IMG/VR virus record: IMGVR_UViG_3300044733_005097
Coordinates: 1-21,599 of that record
DNA from: a virus
Reading direction: 5' to 3' (one strand)
DNA length: 21,599 nt
Shown: one piece after another, positions 1-7,587 of the stretch
Numbering within the stretch: position 1 is the stretch's first letter
How the letters are laid out: every line of letters starts with the position of its first letter
The notes under the pieces: generated by a model
Database searches by the model: none
The model's input: only the letters and a program-made list of their open reading frames with translations
What the model was told of the DNA's origin: nothing
Position numbers and translations under genes: made by a program

Positions 1-2
1 AG

Positions 3-449
3 GAGCTGCGAGACTATGTGGATGAATTTTATGATGCGTTTATGATTATGCCTATTGAGGATGTCGCAGCTCCTCGGGGTGTCAAGGGTATCAACAAATA
101 TAAAGACAATTCTAATATTTACAAGACCGGAACTCCAATTGCTACAAAGGCAGCATTGTTACACAATGCTTATACAAAGAAACTAAACATAGATAAAGAA
201 GTACAATCTATCAAGGAAAACGACAAGATGAAGTTTGTCTTTGTTAAAGTTCCAAATCCCTATGGAATGGGTGGAAGAGATGCTGTCATGGGATTTATCA
301 ACAAACCACCCAAGCAATTTCAACTTGAAAAATATATTGACCGAAAGAAACAGTTTGAAAAAACTTTTCAAGAACCTCTTGACAATATTCTTCAAGCCAT
401 AAATTGGTCAATAAGTAAACAGGTAACGCTTGATTCTTTCTTTGTTTAA
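3..449 (+). CDS. 43: DNA polymerase, family B (T4 gp43-like), C-terminal part
   Basis: This is the C-terminal end of the phage replicative DNA polymerase. The reading frame is open to the left window edge, so the gene starts outside; the GTG at 18 is internal. The visible 148 residues match the thumb end of T4-type gp43: a PRGV element followed by a KY-containing stretch, then KVPNPYG, the stretch QLEKYIDRKKQFEKTF, and EPLDNILQAINW. T4 gp43 has the same order of a conserved substrate-grip segment and a closing helix. The last residues, QVTLDSFFV, fit a sliding-clamp binding peptide (Q, hydrophobic residue, two aromatics), as expected for a polymerase tethered to a gp45-type clamp. Its position just upstream of uvsX, helicase and primase agrees with T4-like gene order. 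The exonuclease and palm domains cannot be assessed because they lie outside the window. Confidence 0.88.
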   Translation, partial: ELRDYVDEFYDAFMIMPIEDVAAPRGVKGINKYKDNSNIYKTGTPIATKAALLHNAYTKKLNIDKEVQSIKENDKMKFVFVKVPNPYGMGGRDAVMGFINKPPKQFQLEKYIDRKKQFEKTFQEPLDNILQAINWSISKQVTLDSFFV

Positions 450-457
450 GATATAAT
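430..457 (+). promoter_or_regulatory. Candidate sigma70-type promoter at the polymerase 3' end
   Basis: TTGATT (430-435), a 16-base spacer, then TATAAT (452-457) form a good match to the -35/-10 consensus. The predicted start of transcription falls on or next to the ATG at 464, so the transcript would be leaderless. The gene has no Shine-Dalgarno sequence. The AT-richness of the region makes a chance match possible. Confidence 0.4.
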
Positions 458-463
458 ATAAAA

Positions 464-703
464 ATGAAAAGTTTTTCTAAAAAATATAAACAGCATAGTA
501 CAAAAAAGTCTGAATTTATTGATGGTAAATATATTTTTAGTTCTAATTCAAACCACGAAATAAATTTTCCAAATAATAGTGTCATTGAAGAACAGAAGAG
601 AGAAATTCAAAGACAGAATATCGTAATCAATCAACTCAAAGAAGAATTAGAAGAGTTGAAAGAAGAGCTGGAATTGCTAAAAGCAATGAATCAGGAGTGT
701 TAA
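464..703 (+). CDS. Small coiled-coil protein, unknown function
   Basis: A 79-residue protein that I do not recognise. The first 40 residues are Lys, Ser and Asn rich and look unstructured. Residues about 41-76 form a run of heptad-like Leu/Ile positions with alternating Glu and Lys (for example LKEELEELKEELELLK), a clear coiled coil that probably drives dimerisation or binding to another protein. It sits between polymerase and uvsX, a place where T4-like phages carry variable small genes. There is no Shine-Dalgarno sequence in front of the ATG; a TATAAT box lies six bases upstream instead. The coding call rests on tight packing and on the clear coiled coil rather than on homology. Confidence 0.65.
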   Translation: MKSFSKKYKQHSTKKSEFIDGKYIFSSNSNHEINFPNNSVIEEQKREIQRQNIVINQLKEELEELKEELELLKAMNQEC

Positions 704-706
704 TAT

Positions 707-1018
707 ATGGTTAAGAAATTTAAATCTAGATATGGTGATGAAAGAATACTCACACTTCTTGAAGATGGATCTTACAAAATCGAAGGCAGGTCTTTGTTTA
801 CTCGCCACGCTGATGGGTTATTTGATTTTGAAGGTGGGCCATGCTATATGGTTGGTGATAGATTTTATGAAGGCATTGGTGACCTAATCGTAGATTCAGT
901 TAAACCAATTGAGGCATCCCAGAAAGACTGGGGTGCAGTTATTATTACAACAAGAGAAATACCAAAAAGGAATAAAAATGTCAAAATATTTAAAAAGCCT
1001 AATCACAAAGATAAATAA
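707..1018 (+). CDS. Hypothetical protein upstream of uvsX
   Basis: A 103-residue basic protein without a recognised domain. It opens with MVKKFKSRYGDERILTLLED, followed by a short beta-rich middle containing FDFEGGPCYMVGDRFYEG (about residues 43-60), and ends in a Lys/Asn-rich tail. The start is supported by AGGAG at 693-697, nine bases upstream, inside the end of the preceding gene. Its last 41 bases overlap the beginning of uvsX in another frame, so the basic tail (after about residue 90) is encoded together with the UvsX N-terminus. The compact beta-rich core could bind nucleic acid or protein, but nothing in the sequence decides this. Confidence 0.65.
   Translation: MVKKFKSRYGDERILTLLEDGSYKIEGRSLFTRHADGLFDFEGGPCYMVGDRFYEGIGDLIVDSVKPIEASQKDWGAVIITTREIPKRNKNVKIFKKPNHKDK
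967..971 (+). promoter_or_regulatory. Shine-Dalgarno site that fixes the uvsX start
   Basis: AAGGA lies six bases before the ATG at 978. This decides the uvsX start in favour of 978 over an in-frame upstream ATG at 909, which lies inside the preceding gene and would add 23 residues with no counterpart expected in the family. Confidence 0.7.
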
Positions 1019-2000
1019 TCCAGACGCTAAACTTGTTGCAGATGGCCTTGACGGTTCTGATGTTACTGGGTTTATTGACACTGGTTCTTATGTATTGAAC
1101 GCCCTTTTGTCTGGTTCAATCTACGGAGGTCTTCCCAATAACAAGATTTCTTGTCTTGCTGGTGATCCAGCAACCGGAAAGACCTTCTATGCACTCGGAA
1201 TCGCATCACAATTCCTTAGAGACAACCCAGAAGGAGTTGTCATTTATTTTGATACCGAACAAGCAGTCACCACCGACATGTTTGAATCAAGAGGAATTGA
1301 TACAAACAGAATTGCAGTGGTTCCTGTGGCAACTATTGAAGAATTCAAGACTCAGGCACTCAAGATCGTTAATGATGTACTTGAGACCCCAGAAGATGAG
1401 CGCAAGCCAATGTTTATGGTTCTTGACTCTTTGGGCATGTTGTCAACCGAGAAAGAGATGAATGATTCTGCTGAAGGCAAGAATGTCAGAGACATGACTA
1501 AAGCACAGCAGACAAAAGCAACTTTCCGTGTACTGACACTGAAGCTTGGTAAAGCTAACATTCCAATGCTTTTGACTAATCACACATATCAAGTCATTGG
1601 TTCTTATGTACCAACCAAGGAACTTGGCGGTGGTATTGGTTTAAAATATGCAGCAAGCACAATTCTTACTCTGTCGAAATCAAAAGACAAGACAGATGAA
1701 GGTGTTGTGGGCAACTTCATCAAATGCACCAATTACAAGAACAGATTTGTAAAAGAAAATAAACAAGTAGAAACAAGATTAAACTATAGTAGTGGACTTA
1801 GCCGTTATTACGGTTTGACGGATCTTGCAATCAAATATGAAATCTTTAAAAAGGTTTCCACAAGAATTGAATTGCCAGATGGGTCAAAAGCATTTGAAAA
1901 AAATATTGACGAAGAGCCAGAGAAGTATTATACTAAAGATGTTCTAGATAGATTGGACGCAGAAATTCAAAAGGACTTCAAGTATGGACAAGGTTCCTGA
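978..2000 (+). CDS. uvsX: UvsX, RecA-like strand-exchange recombinase
   Basis: A 340-residue RecA-fold ATPase that coats single-stranded DNA and drives strand invasion for recombination-dependent replication and repair. The Walker A loop is GDPATGKT (residues 62-69), the catalytic glutamate lies in FDTEQ (91-95), and Walker B is MFMVLDSLGML (145-155). A glycine-rich stretch, KELGGGIGLKYA, lies in the DNA-binding loop region after the NHTYQV strand, as in T4 UvsX. It is somewhat shorter than T4 UvsX (about 390 residues), mostly at the C-terminus. It is flanked by polymerase and by helicase plus primase, the T4 arrangement. It overlaps the gene before by 41 bases and the gene after by 17 bases, which points to one co-transcribed and partly translationally coupled unit. 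No intein or intron interrupts it. Confidence 0.95.
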   Translation: MSKYLKSLITKINNPDAKLVADGLDGSDVTGFIDTGSYVLNALLSGSIYGGLPNNKISCLAGDPATGKTFYALGIASQFLRDNPEGVVIYFDTEQAVTTDMFESRGIDTNRIAVVPVATIEEFKTQALKIVNDVLETPEDERKPMFMVLDSLGMLSTEKEMNDSAEGKNVRDMTKAQQTKATFRVLTLKLGKANIPMLLTNHTYQVIGSYVPTKELGGGIGLKYAASTILTLSKSKDKTDEGVVGNFIKCTNYKNRFVKENKQVETRLNYSSGLSRYYGLTDLAIKYEIFKKVSTRIELPDGSKAFEKNIDEEPEKYYTKDVLDRLDAEIQKDFKYGQGS

Positions 2001-2292
2001 TTATAAATTTTTAGAAACATCTAACATGGATATGGATACATGTCCTATTCAAATTCTTTCCGGAGATTTTGCAGGAATTGTTTATCGTTATGGTAAAATT
2101 TCTCTTAAAGAAATGGATAGCGGTGATGTTCAGGTTACAATGGATATCTCTATTGTAAATGGACCAGAAAATTTTGATCATAACACTCCAGAATTTACAC
2201 TAGTTGCTGGTGAAATTTTTGTAGATATTATAGAAAAAAATTCAAAATTAGAAAATCCCATTGATCTTGAAGATGATGTTCACCAAGATTAA
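1984..2292 (+). CDS. Hypothetical protein between uvsX and helicase
   Basis: A 102-residue acidic protein without a domain that I can name. It is predicted to be mostly beta strand: ILSGDFAGIVYRYGKISL, then VQVTMDISIVNG, then FTLVAGEIFVDII, followed by an acidic tail (LEDDVHQD). The start is supported by AAGGA at 1971-1975, eight bases upstream and still inside uvsX; the two genes overlap by 17 bases, so translation is probably coupled. T4 has gene 40 at the equivalent position, but I see no similarity that would justify that name. A small accessory factor of recombination or replication is a guess based on position only. Confidence 0.7.
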   Translation: MDKVPDYKFLETSNMDMDTCPIQILSGDFAGIVYRYGKISLKEMDSGDVQVTMDISIVNGPENFDHNTPEFTLVAGEIFVDIIEKNSKLENPIDLEDDVHQD

Positions 2293-2295
2293 TGT

Positions 2296-2323
2296 TGGAC
2301 AAAGCAATATATAAGAGTATAGT
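2296..2323 (+). promoter_or_regulatory. Candidate sigma70-type promoter before the helicase gene
   Basis: TGGACA (2296-2301), a 16-base spacer, then TATAGT (2318-2323) each match five of six consensus bases. Predicted initiation falls at the ATG at 2330. The helicase gene has no Shine-Dalgarno sequence, so this may be a leaderless start. The interval 2293-2329 is one of the few gaps between genes in the left half. Confidence 0.4.
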
Positions 2324-2329
2324 AAAATA

Positions 2330-3745
2330 ATGGAAACAGTTATTCTCAAGAACTTGGTACTCAATGAGGAGTACGCAAGAAAAGTAGTTCCTTTCTTGCA
2401 GGAAGAATACTTTCACGATAAGTGTGAAAAAACAGTATTCAACATCGTGAGCAAGTTTATTCTTAAGTACAATAACATCCCAACTAAGGATGCTATTCTC
2501 ATCTCATTGGAGAATGAAAAAGCTCTGGGTGAAATTGAATTTAAGAGGTGTGTATCTATTTCCGATGAAATGTACAAGGAAGGTGAGAAGTCAGACACCA
2601 TTTGGCTTGTAGAGAACACAGAAAAGTTTTGCAAAGAAAAGGCCATCTATAATGGTATCATGGAATCCATTGGTATTATTGAGGGCAAAGACAAGGAGAA
2701 AACACAAAATGCAATTCCAGAAATTATGTCAAAGGCTTTGTCCGTCTCATTTGATACAAGAGTCGGGCATGATTTTCTTGAAGATGTGGATGAGCGCTAC
2801 GAATATTATCACAGAGTTGAAGAACGTATTCCATTTGACTTGGAAATGTTTAATACAATCACCCGTGGTGGGGTTAGGAAGAAGACGCTCAATGTAGTCA
2901 TGGCAGCGTCGGGTGTAGGCAAGAGTGCATTCCTTTGCCATCATGCAGCAGCATGTTTGTCACAAAACATGAATGTTCTTTACATTACTCTTGAGATGGC
3001 GGAAGAAGAAATTGCAAAAAGAATTGATGCAAATCTTCTGGACTCGGACATGCACGTTCTCGAACAAATGCCAATCAATCAATACGAAAGTAAGGTTGAA
3101 AATTTCAAGAAAACTTGCCGTGGAAAGCTAATCATCAAGGAATATCCAACAGCAGCTGCCAACGTTACTCACTTCCGCAATCTTATGGAAGAACTAAAGA
3201 TTAAGAAAAAGTTTATTCCAGATGTAATTTTTGTGGATTATCTGAATATCTGTTCTTGCGCTCGCTTTAAACTTGGCAATGGCATGAACAGTTACACTTA
3301 TGTTAAAGGCATTGCAGAAGAGCTTCGTGGTCTTGCCAAGCAGTTCAATGTTCCTTTGTGGACGGCTACACAGGTCAACCGCGAGGGCGCAAAGAGCAGT
3401 GATATGGAGATGACCGATACTTCTGAAAGTTTTGGTCTTCCCCAAACTGCAGATTTCTTCTTTGCTCTAATTGAGAATGAAGAGCTTGCAGAAGCAGGAC
3501 AACTTATGGTCAAGCAATTGAAAAATCGTGGAAACGATACTACAAAAAACCGTAAGTTCCTAATTGGTGTAAATAAATCTAAGATGAAATTTTATGATGT
3601 TGACAATTCTAACAACAATCTTGTTAATGCTAATAACACGGATGATGAAGGAGTCGGATCAGGATATGATGGACAGGCATTCAACCCGGCGTTCGGAAAG
3701 AAAAAAAATAAAGCGGTAAGCTGGACTTTCGAAGACGCAAAATGA
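2330..3745 (+). CDS. 41: Replicative DNA helicase, DnaB/gp41 family
   Basis: A 471-residue hexameric helicase that unwinds the fork ahead of the polymerase and works with the primase encoded next. T4 gp41 is of almost the same length (about 475). The N-terminal domain is helical (residues 1-150). The RecA-like motor contains Walker A AASGVGKS (192-199), the motif YITLEMAEEE with the catalytic glutamate (about 218-227), Walker B VIFVDYLNI (299-307) and the sensor motif WTATQVNREG (344-353). The C-terminal tail is Asn, Gly and Lys rich and looks flexible. The start lacks a Shine-Dalgarno sequence. The stop overlaps the primase start in an ATGA, which suggests translational coupling and a fixed ratio of the two primosome partners. 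Confidence 0.94.
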   Translation: METVILKNLVLNEEYARKVVPFLQEEYFHDKCEKTVFNIVSKFILKYNNIPTKDAILISLENEKALGEIEFKRCVSISDEMYKEGEKSDTIWLVENTEKFCKEKAIYNGIMESIGIIEGKDKEKTQNAIPEIMSKALSVSFDTRVGHDFLEDVDERYEYYHRVEERIPFDLEMFNTITRGGVRKKTLNVVMAASGVGKSAFLCHHAAACLSQNMNVLYITLEMAEEEIAKRIDANLLDSDMHVLEQMPINQYESKVENFKKTCRGKLIIKEYPTAAANVTHFRNLMEELKIKKKFIPDVIFVDYLNICSCARFKLGNGMNSYTYVKGIAEELRGLAKQFNVPLWTATQVNREGAKSSDMEMTDTSESFGLPQTADFFFALIENEELAEAGQLMVKQLKNRGNDTTKNRKFLIGVNKSKMKFYDVDNSNNNLVNANNTDDEGVGSGYDGQAFNPAFGKKKNKAVSWTFEDAK

Positions 3746-4725
3746 CTCTATATATTGACAAGAAGTATGTAAATCTTGTTTCTGGTTCACTTGAAAAATT
3801 TAAGTGGAAGAAAGAAACTCTAGCCACATGTAGATGTTTTAAGTGTGGCGACTCAAAGAAAAATAAGTCCAAGACAAGGGGATATTTCTTTGAGCACAAA
3901 GGACACTATGTATATAAATGCCACAATTGCGGTTTTTCTTCTAATCTATATGGGGTTCTTGAGTCTGTTAGCCCAATACTATGCAAAGAGTACTCGTTCG
4001 AAATGTTTAAGGAAAAAACTCCAGAACCAGTGGTTACAGAAAAGAAAGAAGTCAAGCAGCCATCTTTCACTAACCTCGGAACAAGGCTTGACTTACTCAA
4101 TGCAGATCATAAGGCGATAAAATATGTTCAGTCTAGACAAATTCCGAAAGAAAAGTATAGCAACTTTTATTACAGCCCTGATTTCAGTAAGATCATGGCC
4201 GATTTTGACAGAACCGGACATAAGGAAGCCAGACTCGTCATACCGTTCTACAATGAGGTGGGTGAGCTTGTTGGGGTTCAAGGCAGAGCAATTGATGACG
4301 AAAAAGCGATCAGGTACATCACGCTCAAAAAAGAAGGGCAAGAAAGGCTCTGGTACAATCTAGATAAAATAGATCCTAGGTCAACTATATATGTTACCGA
4401 AGGCCCTATTGATTCAATGTTTATTCCAAATTGTACGGCAATGCAGGGTGCAGGATGGCTTGAAGAATTGCCTGCAAAAATTGCAAAATCAAAAGTAGTG
4501 TTCATATTTGATAATGAACCTAGAAATGCAGAAATTTCTGCACTATTGGGTAGATACATAGATGCCGGAAGAAACGTAGTAATCTGGCCATCCGAAATAG
4601 ACAAAAAAGATATTAATGATATGGTTATCGCATATGGAGAAAAAACAACCATGAAATTAATAATGAATAATGTTTATTCTGGACTTAAAGCAAAAATGAA
4701 GTATACTTACTGGAAGAAAGTTTAA
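3742..4725 (+). CDS. 61: DNA primase, gp61-like with zinc-binding and TOPRIM domains
   Basis: A 327-residue primase that makes RNA primers for lagging-strand synthesis as part of the primosome with the upstream helicase. The N-terminal zinc-binding domain has C32-x2-C35 and C60-x2-C63 (in CFKCGDS and CHNCGF). The catalytic TOPRIM fold follows: YVTEGPIDSMF holds the metal-binding glutamate (E220), FIFDNE holds D257, and KDINDM (289-294) supplies further acidic residues. T4 gp61 is about 342 residues, so the length fits. It begins inside the helicase stop (ATGA overlap) and is followed after one base by the next gene. It is a single-polypeptide primase without a helicase fusion, unlike T7 gp4. 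Confidence 0.92.
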   Translation: MTLYIDKKYVNLVSGSLEKFKWKKETLATCRCFKCGDSKKNKSKTRGYFFEHKGHYVYKCHNCGFSSNLYGVLESVSPILCKEYSFEMFKEKTPEPVVTEKKEVKQPSFTNLGTRLDLLNADHKAIKYVQSRQIPKEKYSNFYYSPDFSKIMADFDRTGHKEARLVIPFYNEVGELVGVQGRAIDDEKAIRYITLKKEGQERLWYNLDKIDPRSTIYVTEGPIDSMFIPNCTAMQGAGWLEELPAKIAKSKVVFIFDNEPRNAEISALLGRYIDAGRNVVIWPSEIDKKDINDMVIAYGEKTTMKLIMNNVYSGLKAKMKYTYWKKV

Positions 4726-4726
4726 A

Positions 4727-4966
4727 ATGAAAGACGATAATAGTGATATGTCAGAAGAAGACATTTTAAAAGCTAGCGAAGCATATTTAACATTCGTTCA
4801 ACGTTTTGGTGAATATGTTAAAGAAATGGATCCAGATCTTTGGTCAAGAGCCCGCGAATACGCGGCAGATTTTACCAAAATTCCGGGTGTTACTGTTGAA
4901 CTTGTAGATAGAGATGATGAAGAGGAGACAAATGACAGAGACCAAACAAAACGCGGATCAGACTAA
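4727..4966 (+). CDS. Small acidic hypothetical protein
   Basis: A 79-residue, strongly acidic protein with no domain that I recognise. Residues 9-50 are predicted to be helical (SEEDILKASEAYLTFVQRF and a following helix ending in YAAD); the tail is a run of Asp, Glu, Arg and Thr and looks disordered. It starts one base after the primase stop, and its last 35 bases overlap the thyX start in another frame. The Shine-Dalgarno sequence for thyX lies within its coding sequence, so expression of the two is probably linked. Confidence 0.65.
   Translation: MKDDNSDMSEEDILKASEAYLTFVQRFGEYVKEMDPDLWSRAREYAADFTKIPGVTVELVDRDDEEETNDRDQTKRGSD
4923..4927 (+). promoter_or_regulatory. Shine-Dalgarno site that fixes the thyX start
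   Basis: AGGAG lies four bases before the ATG at 4932. It favours this start over the in-frame ATG codons at 4914 and 4917, which lie upstream of or against the site and have no comparable signal. Confidence 0.6.
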
Positions 4967-5663
4967 TATTAAAGTTCTAGATCACGGTCACGTTCAATTG
5001 GTTGACTACATGGGTTCCGATCTCAGTGTTGTCAATGCTGCCCGCGTTTCATTTAACAAAGAAAGTGATTGGGATAGCGAGCACAATTGGACAGGCTATC
5101 GTGAAAAGAAATTGTCTGACCGTGATGCTAAACTTATTAATTATCTTGCAAAGCATAATCACTTCACTCCATTTTGTCACGCTCAAATTAGTTTGAGAAT
5201 AAAGTGCCCAATCTTTGTTCGTGCACAACTTGGCAAGCATCAAATCGGTCTTGTCATGAATGAAGTCAGCCGCAGATATGTTACATTTGAACCAGAAATT
5301 TATATTCCTCTGTGGCGCAGTGCCCCAACAAACGGAGCAAAACAGGGCAGCTCTGGTGCAATTGAAGATATGGATCTTTGCATCAAGTTGAGACAAGAAT
5401 ATGAAGGAATTGCAAATGAATGTATTGATCTTTACAATCGTCTGTTGGTCGATGGAGTTGCACCAGAACAGGCAAGATCTATTCTTCCACAAGGAACTTA
5501 TACGGAATTTGTGTGGACTGGTTCTCTCTACGCATTTGCCCGCGTTTATAATCTGAGAATCGATAGCCACGCACAATGGGAAATTCAAAAATATGCTGAA
5601 GCAATAGATAAAATTGTTGCTCCACTTTTCCCAGTTTCGTGGAAAACTTTAACAACTAAATAA
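4932..5663 (+). CDS. thyX: ThyX, flavin-dependent thymidylate synthase
   Basis: A 243-residue enzyme that makes dTMP from dUMP using methylene-tetrahydrofolate, FAD and NADPH. It supplies thymidylate during infection and acts with the ribonucleotide reductase downstream. Conserved ThyX elements are HFTPFCHAQISLRIKCPIFV (residues 77-96), NEVSRRY (110-116), LPQGTYTEFVWTG (in the last third) and NLRIDSHAQWEIQKYA. The family signature RHRxxSxNExSxR is altered: at residues 101-115 the sequence is GKHQIGLVMNEVSRR, so the first Arg is Lys, the second is Gln, the usual Ser is missing and one residue is inserted. The rest of the fold looks intact, so I expect an active enzyme of a divergent phage-type subgroup. 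The start at 4932 is chosen from its Shine-Dalgarno sequence. Confidence 0.92.
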   Translation: MTETKQNADQTNIKVLDHGHVQLVDYMGSDLSVVNAARVSFNKESDWDSEHNWTGYREKKLSDRDAKLINYLAKHNHFTPFCHAQISLRIKCPIFVRAQLGKHQIGLVMNEVSRRYVTFEPEIYIPLWRSAPTNGAKQGSSGAIEDMDLCIKLRQEYEGIANECIDLYNRLLVDGVAPEQARSILPQGTYTEFVWTGSLYAFARVYNLRIDSHAQWEIQKYAEAIDKIVAPLFPVSWKTLTTK

Positions 5664-5674
5664 AGACACCAACT

Positions 5675-5680
5675 AAGGAG
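5675..5680 (+). promoter_or_regulatory. Strong Shine-Dalgarno site of the reductase gene
   Basis: AAGGAG lies nine bases before the ATG at 5690 in the 26-base gap after thyX. It is one of the strongest ribosome-binding sites in the window and contrasts with the SD-less genes of the right half. The gap is too short for a cobalamin riboswitch. Confidence 0.6.
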
Positions 5681-5689
5681 TAGCCTATT

Positions 5690-7579
5690 ATGGCAGAAAA
5701 TTTGTCACCATTTCAATCGTTTATTTTTATTTCGCGTTATTCTCGCTGGATTCCTGAAAAGAATCGCAGAGAAACATGGGATGAATGTGTAGACCGTTGG
5801 TGGAATTATTTTACTAATAAAGTTCCGCAACTTGCAGAGCGTCCTGACGTAAAAGAAGCAATCCTCAATCTTGAGGTTCTTCCTTCCATGCGCAGTCTGA
5901 TGACTGCAGGACCTGCATTAGATCATGACAACACTTGCTTGTACAATTGCTCGTACTTGCCAATTGACAGCCTTGATTCATTTGCAGAACTTTTTGTAAT
6001 TCTCATGAATGGAACTGGTGTTGGTTATTCTGTTGAGCACCAATACACAGATAAACTTCCACAAGTTGCAAACAAAATTGAAAAAGCCTTCAACATCACT
6101 TATGTTGTTGAAGACTCCAAGGAAGGTTGGGGCAACTCAGTTAGATTCTTGATGGACCATCTTTATGCTGGTCGCCACGTTAAGTGGGATCTCAGTAAGA
6201 TTCGTCCATCGGGTGCAAGACTGAAGACCTTTGGTGGTCGTGCAAGCGGTCCCGCTCCTCTTGACAATCTATTCAAGTTTATTGTCAAGGTGTTCTACAA
6301 CGCACAAGGCCGAAGACTCACCGCTCTTGAGTGTCACGATATCTGCTGTGCAATCGCAAACGCAGTCATTGTAGGTGGTGTTCGTCGCTCTGCTATGATC
6401 TCTCTCAGCGATCTTTCGGATCGTGAGATGGCTCTCTGCAAGAGCGGTGCATGGTGGGAGCAGGCTGGTTTCCGTTCCTATGCAAACAACTCTGCTGTCT
6501 ATCGCGGTCGTCCTCCTATGGGTCAGTTCCTTGAAGAATGGACTTCGCTTTACAACAGCCACAGCGGTGAGCGCGGAATGATTAACCGCAGGGCATTGCA
6601 GGAGCAAGCAGTCAAATGGGGTCGTGATGAAAACTGTGAGTATGGAACAAACCCATGCTCAGAGATTATTCTAAAGCCATTTGAGTTCTGCAATCTCTCA
6701 ACTGTCGTTGTTCGTCCCGATGACACCGCTGCTTCGCTGAAGAAGAAGATTGAGATTGCCACCATCATCGGCACAGTTCAATCAACATTTGTTGACTTTC
6801 CATACCTTCGTCCCGAGTGGAAGAAGAACTGCGAAGAGGAGCGTCTACTTGGTGTCAGCATGACCGGAATCTATGACAACAAATTGACTAGTGGACTCGA
6901 AGGCAAGCCAAAGTTGGTACGTCTGCTCGAAACACTCCGCGATCATGCAACGGCAACGAACATGAAGTGGGCAGAGAAGCTTGGCATCAATCCAAGCAAG
7001 TCCATCACATGCGTGAAGCCAGAGGGAACAACGTCATGCCTTGTTGATTCTGCATCAGGTCTTCACCCACGTTATGCGGAACATTATTATCGTAGAATCC
7101 GTATTGACAAGAAGGATCCAATTTATAATCTCATGAAGGATCAAGGCGTTCCTTGCGAAGATGATGTGATCAATCCTAATAATACAGCGGTCTTCACATT
7201 TGCTATGAAGGCTCCAAGGGGTACAACTACAACGGAAGATCTCCGTGCATTGGATCACTTGGATCTGTGGAAGACTTATCAGGAACATTACTGCCATCAC
7301 AAGCCATCCATCACCGTCAATTACAAGGACTCCGAGTTCCTTGAGGTCGGTAACTGGCTCTGGGAGAACTTCGATGTCGCAACAGGCATCTCGTTCCTTC
7401 CCGGTGGTGACAATCACACATACGCTCAGGCTCCATTTGAGCAAATTGATTCTGCAACATATGCAGCGCATCCGAAGGTTAAAGTTAACTTCAAGGAGCT
7501 CTCTAAATATGAGGCAGAAGACAATACTGAGTCGGCAAAGGAATTTGCCTGTGGTGCTGGTGGTTGCCAGATAGTCTGA
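5690..7579 (+). CDS. nrdJ: Class II (adenosylcobalamin-dependent) ribonucleotide reductase
   Basis: A 629-residue enzyme that reduces ribonucleotides to deoxyribonucleotides for phage DNA synthesis, using coenzyme B12 to make the active thiyl radical. Diagnostic residues are visible. NPCSEI holds the thiyl cysteine (C323) and catalytic glutamate (E325). C334 in FEFCNL lies eleven residues on, the spacing of C408 and C419 in the Lactobacillus enzyme. C87 in LYNCSY pairs with it as the reducing couple. The C-terminus CGAGGC (621-626) is a CxxxxC redox shuttle. No NrdB partner is encoded nearby, as expected for class II. It is shorter than the 739-residue Lactobacillus protein. Its GC content and use of CGT/CGC arginine codons are clearly higher than in the right half of the window. 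It ends eight bases before a tRNA. Confidence 0.93.
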   Translation: MAENLSPFQSFIFISRYSRWIPEKNRRETWDECVDRWWNYFTNKVPQLAERPDVKEAILNLEVLPSMRSLMTAGPALDHDNTCLYNCSYLPIDSLDSFAELFVILMNGTGVGYSVEHQYTDKLPQVANKIEKAFNITYVVEDSKEGWGNSVRFLMDHLYAGRHVKWDLSKIRPSGARLKTFGGRASGPAPLDNLFKFIVKVFYNAQGRRLTALECHDICCAIANAVIVGGVRRSAMISLSDLSDREMALCKSGAWWEQAGFRSYANNSAVYRGRPPMGQFLEEWTSLYNSHSGERGMINRRALQEQAVKWGRDENCEYGTNPCSEIILKPFEFCNLSTVVVRPDDTAASLKKKIEIATIIGTVQSTFVDFPYLRPEWKKNCEEERLLGVSMTGIYDNKLTSGLEGKPKLVRLLETLRDHATATNMKWAEKLGINPSKSITCVKPEGTTSCLVDSASGLHPRYAEHYYRRIRIDKKDPIYNLMKDQGVPCEDDVINPNNTAVFTFAMKAPRGTTTTEDLRALDHLDLWKTYQEHYCHHKPSITVNYKDSEFLEVGNWLWENFDVATGISFLPGGDNHTYAQAPFEQIDSATYAAHPKVKVNFKELSKYEAEDNTESAKEFACGAGGCQIV

Positions 7580-7587
7580 TTCTTCAC

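Noticed and set aside
909-977. Upstream ATG extending uvsX by 23 residues
   Set aside because: It lies inside the previous gene and lacks a ribosome-binding site; ATG 978 has AAGGA at the right distance and a family-like N-terminus.
5049-5588. Minus-strand open frame of 179 codons inside thyX
   Set aside because: Shadow of a confidently identified gene; no ribosome-binding site, no family resemblance.
5664-5689. Cobalamin riboswitch before the B12-dependent reductase
   Set aside because: The gap is only 26 bases and contains just a ribosome-binding site.
978-7579. Inteins or self-splicing introns in uvsX, helicase, primase, thyX or nrdJ
   Set aside because: All reading frames are continuous with family-like lengths and uninterrupted catalytic motifs.
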